Source: Spirochaetaceae bacterium
GTDB taxonomy: Bacteria; Spirochaetota; Spirochaetia; Treponematales; Breznakiellaceae
Assembly: GCA_031265535.1 (NCBI GenBank)
Contig: JAISCO010000154.1
Coordinates: 1-5,543, forward strand
Reading direction: 5' to 3'
Length of the DNA stretch: 5,543 nucleotides
A model generated the notes under the pieces. That model did no database searches. It was given only the letters and a program-made list of their open reading frames with translations, and was not told the DNA's origin. Every line of letters begins with the position of its first letter. The first letter of the stretch is position 1. Both the position numbers and the translations under genes were made by a program. Below, piece by piece: positions 5,497 to 5,543 of this stretch.

Positions 5497-5543
5497 AAGA
5501 AAGGACAAGACCGGAATGGAGCGCAGCGGAATGAGGACTATGG

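Larger units (their letters stand above)
5339..5543. other. Non-coding region upstream of bamA with hairpins and short repeats
   Basis: These 205 nt run to the right edge and hold no convincing gene. They contain the bamA leader, an imperfect GC-rich hairpin (5371-5395), repeat copy 2 (5410-5427), a perfect hairpin (5442-5466), a degenerate 12-bp tandem repeat (5461-5496), and CGGAATG twice at 15-nt spacing (5512-5518 and 5527-5533). One minus-strand frame is open from 5542 to a TGA at 5417-5419 (42 codons). It could be the tail of an upstream gene, but it runs through the hairpin and the repeats and its translation resembles no protein I know. Confidence 0.55.

Overview
The window looks like chromosomal DNA of a spirochaete, most likely a Treponema-like organism. 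This rests mainly on a minus-strand pair encoding BamA (855 aa, five POTRA repeats plus a 16-strand Omp85 barrel) followed by a periplasmic Skp/OmpH chaperone. From memory this order matches TP0326-TP0327 of Treponema pallidum. The short, repeat-littered, purine-rich intergenic DNA also fits environmental or gut treponemes. Genus is an inference from protein style and gene order, not from a search.

Layout, left to right. (1) Positions 2-1099, plus strand: the C-terminal part of an Eco57I-like N6-adenine DNA methyltransferase or restriction-modification protein, cut by the left edge. (2) Positions 1100-1363: non-coding DNA with purine-rich short repeats. (3) Positions 1364-2119, plus strand: a 251-aa protein whose two ends closely resemble the ends of class III aminotransferases (glutamate-1-semialdehyde aminotransferase type) but which lacks most of the PLP-binding core. 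This is the most unusual gene here. (4) Positions 2131-2658, minus strand: Skp/OmpH, facing the previous gene with only 11 nt between the stop codons. (5) Positions 2771-5338, minus strand: bamA, starting with TTG. (6) Positions 5339-5543: non-coding DNA upstream of bamA with a perfect 11-bp hairpin, a degenerate 12-bp tandem repeat, and a copy of the repeat motif seen at 1155-1172 in opposite orientation.

How the genes fit together. BamA and Skp form an outer-membrane biogenesis unit: Skp holds unfolded outer-membrane proteins in the periplasm and BamA inserts them into the outer membrane. The two plus-strand genes have no evident link to that pathway. The methyltransferase looks like accessory DNA, and the shrunken aminotransferase-like protein has no assignable role. 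I found no RNA gene, CRISPR array, insertion sequence or convincing rho-independent terminator, and no strong case for a wholly new multi-gene system. The reduced aminotransferase-like protein is the best candidate for something undescribed.
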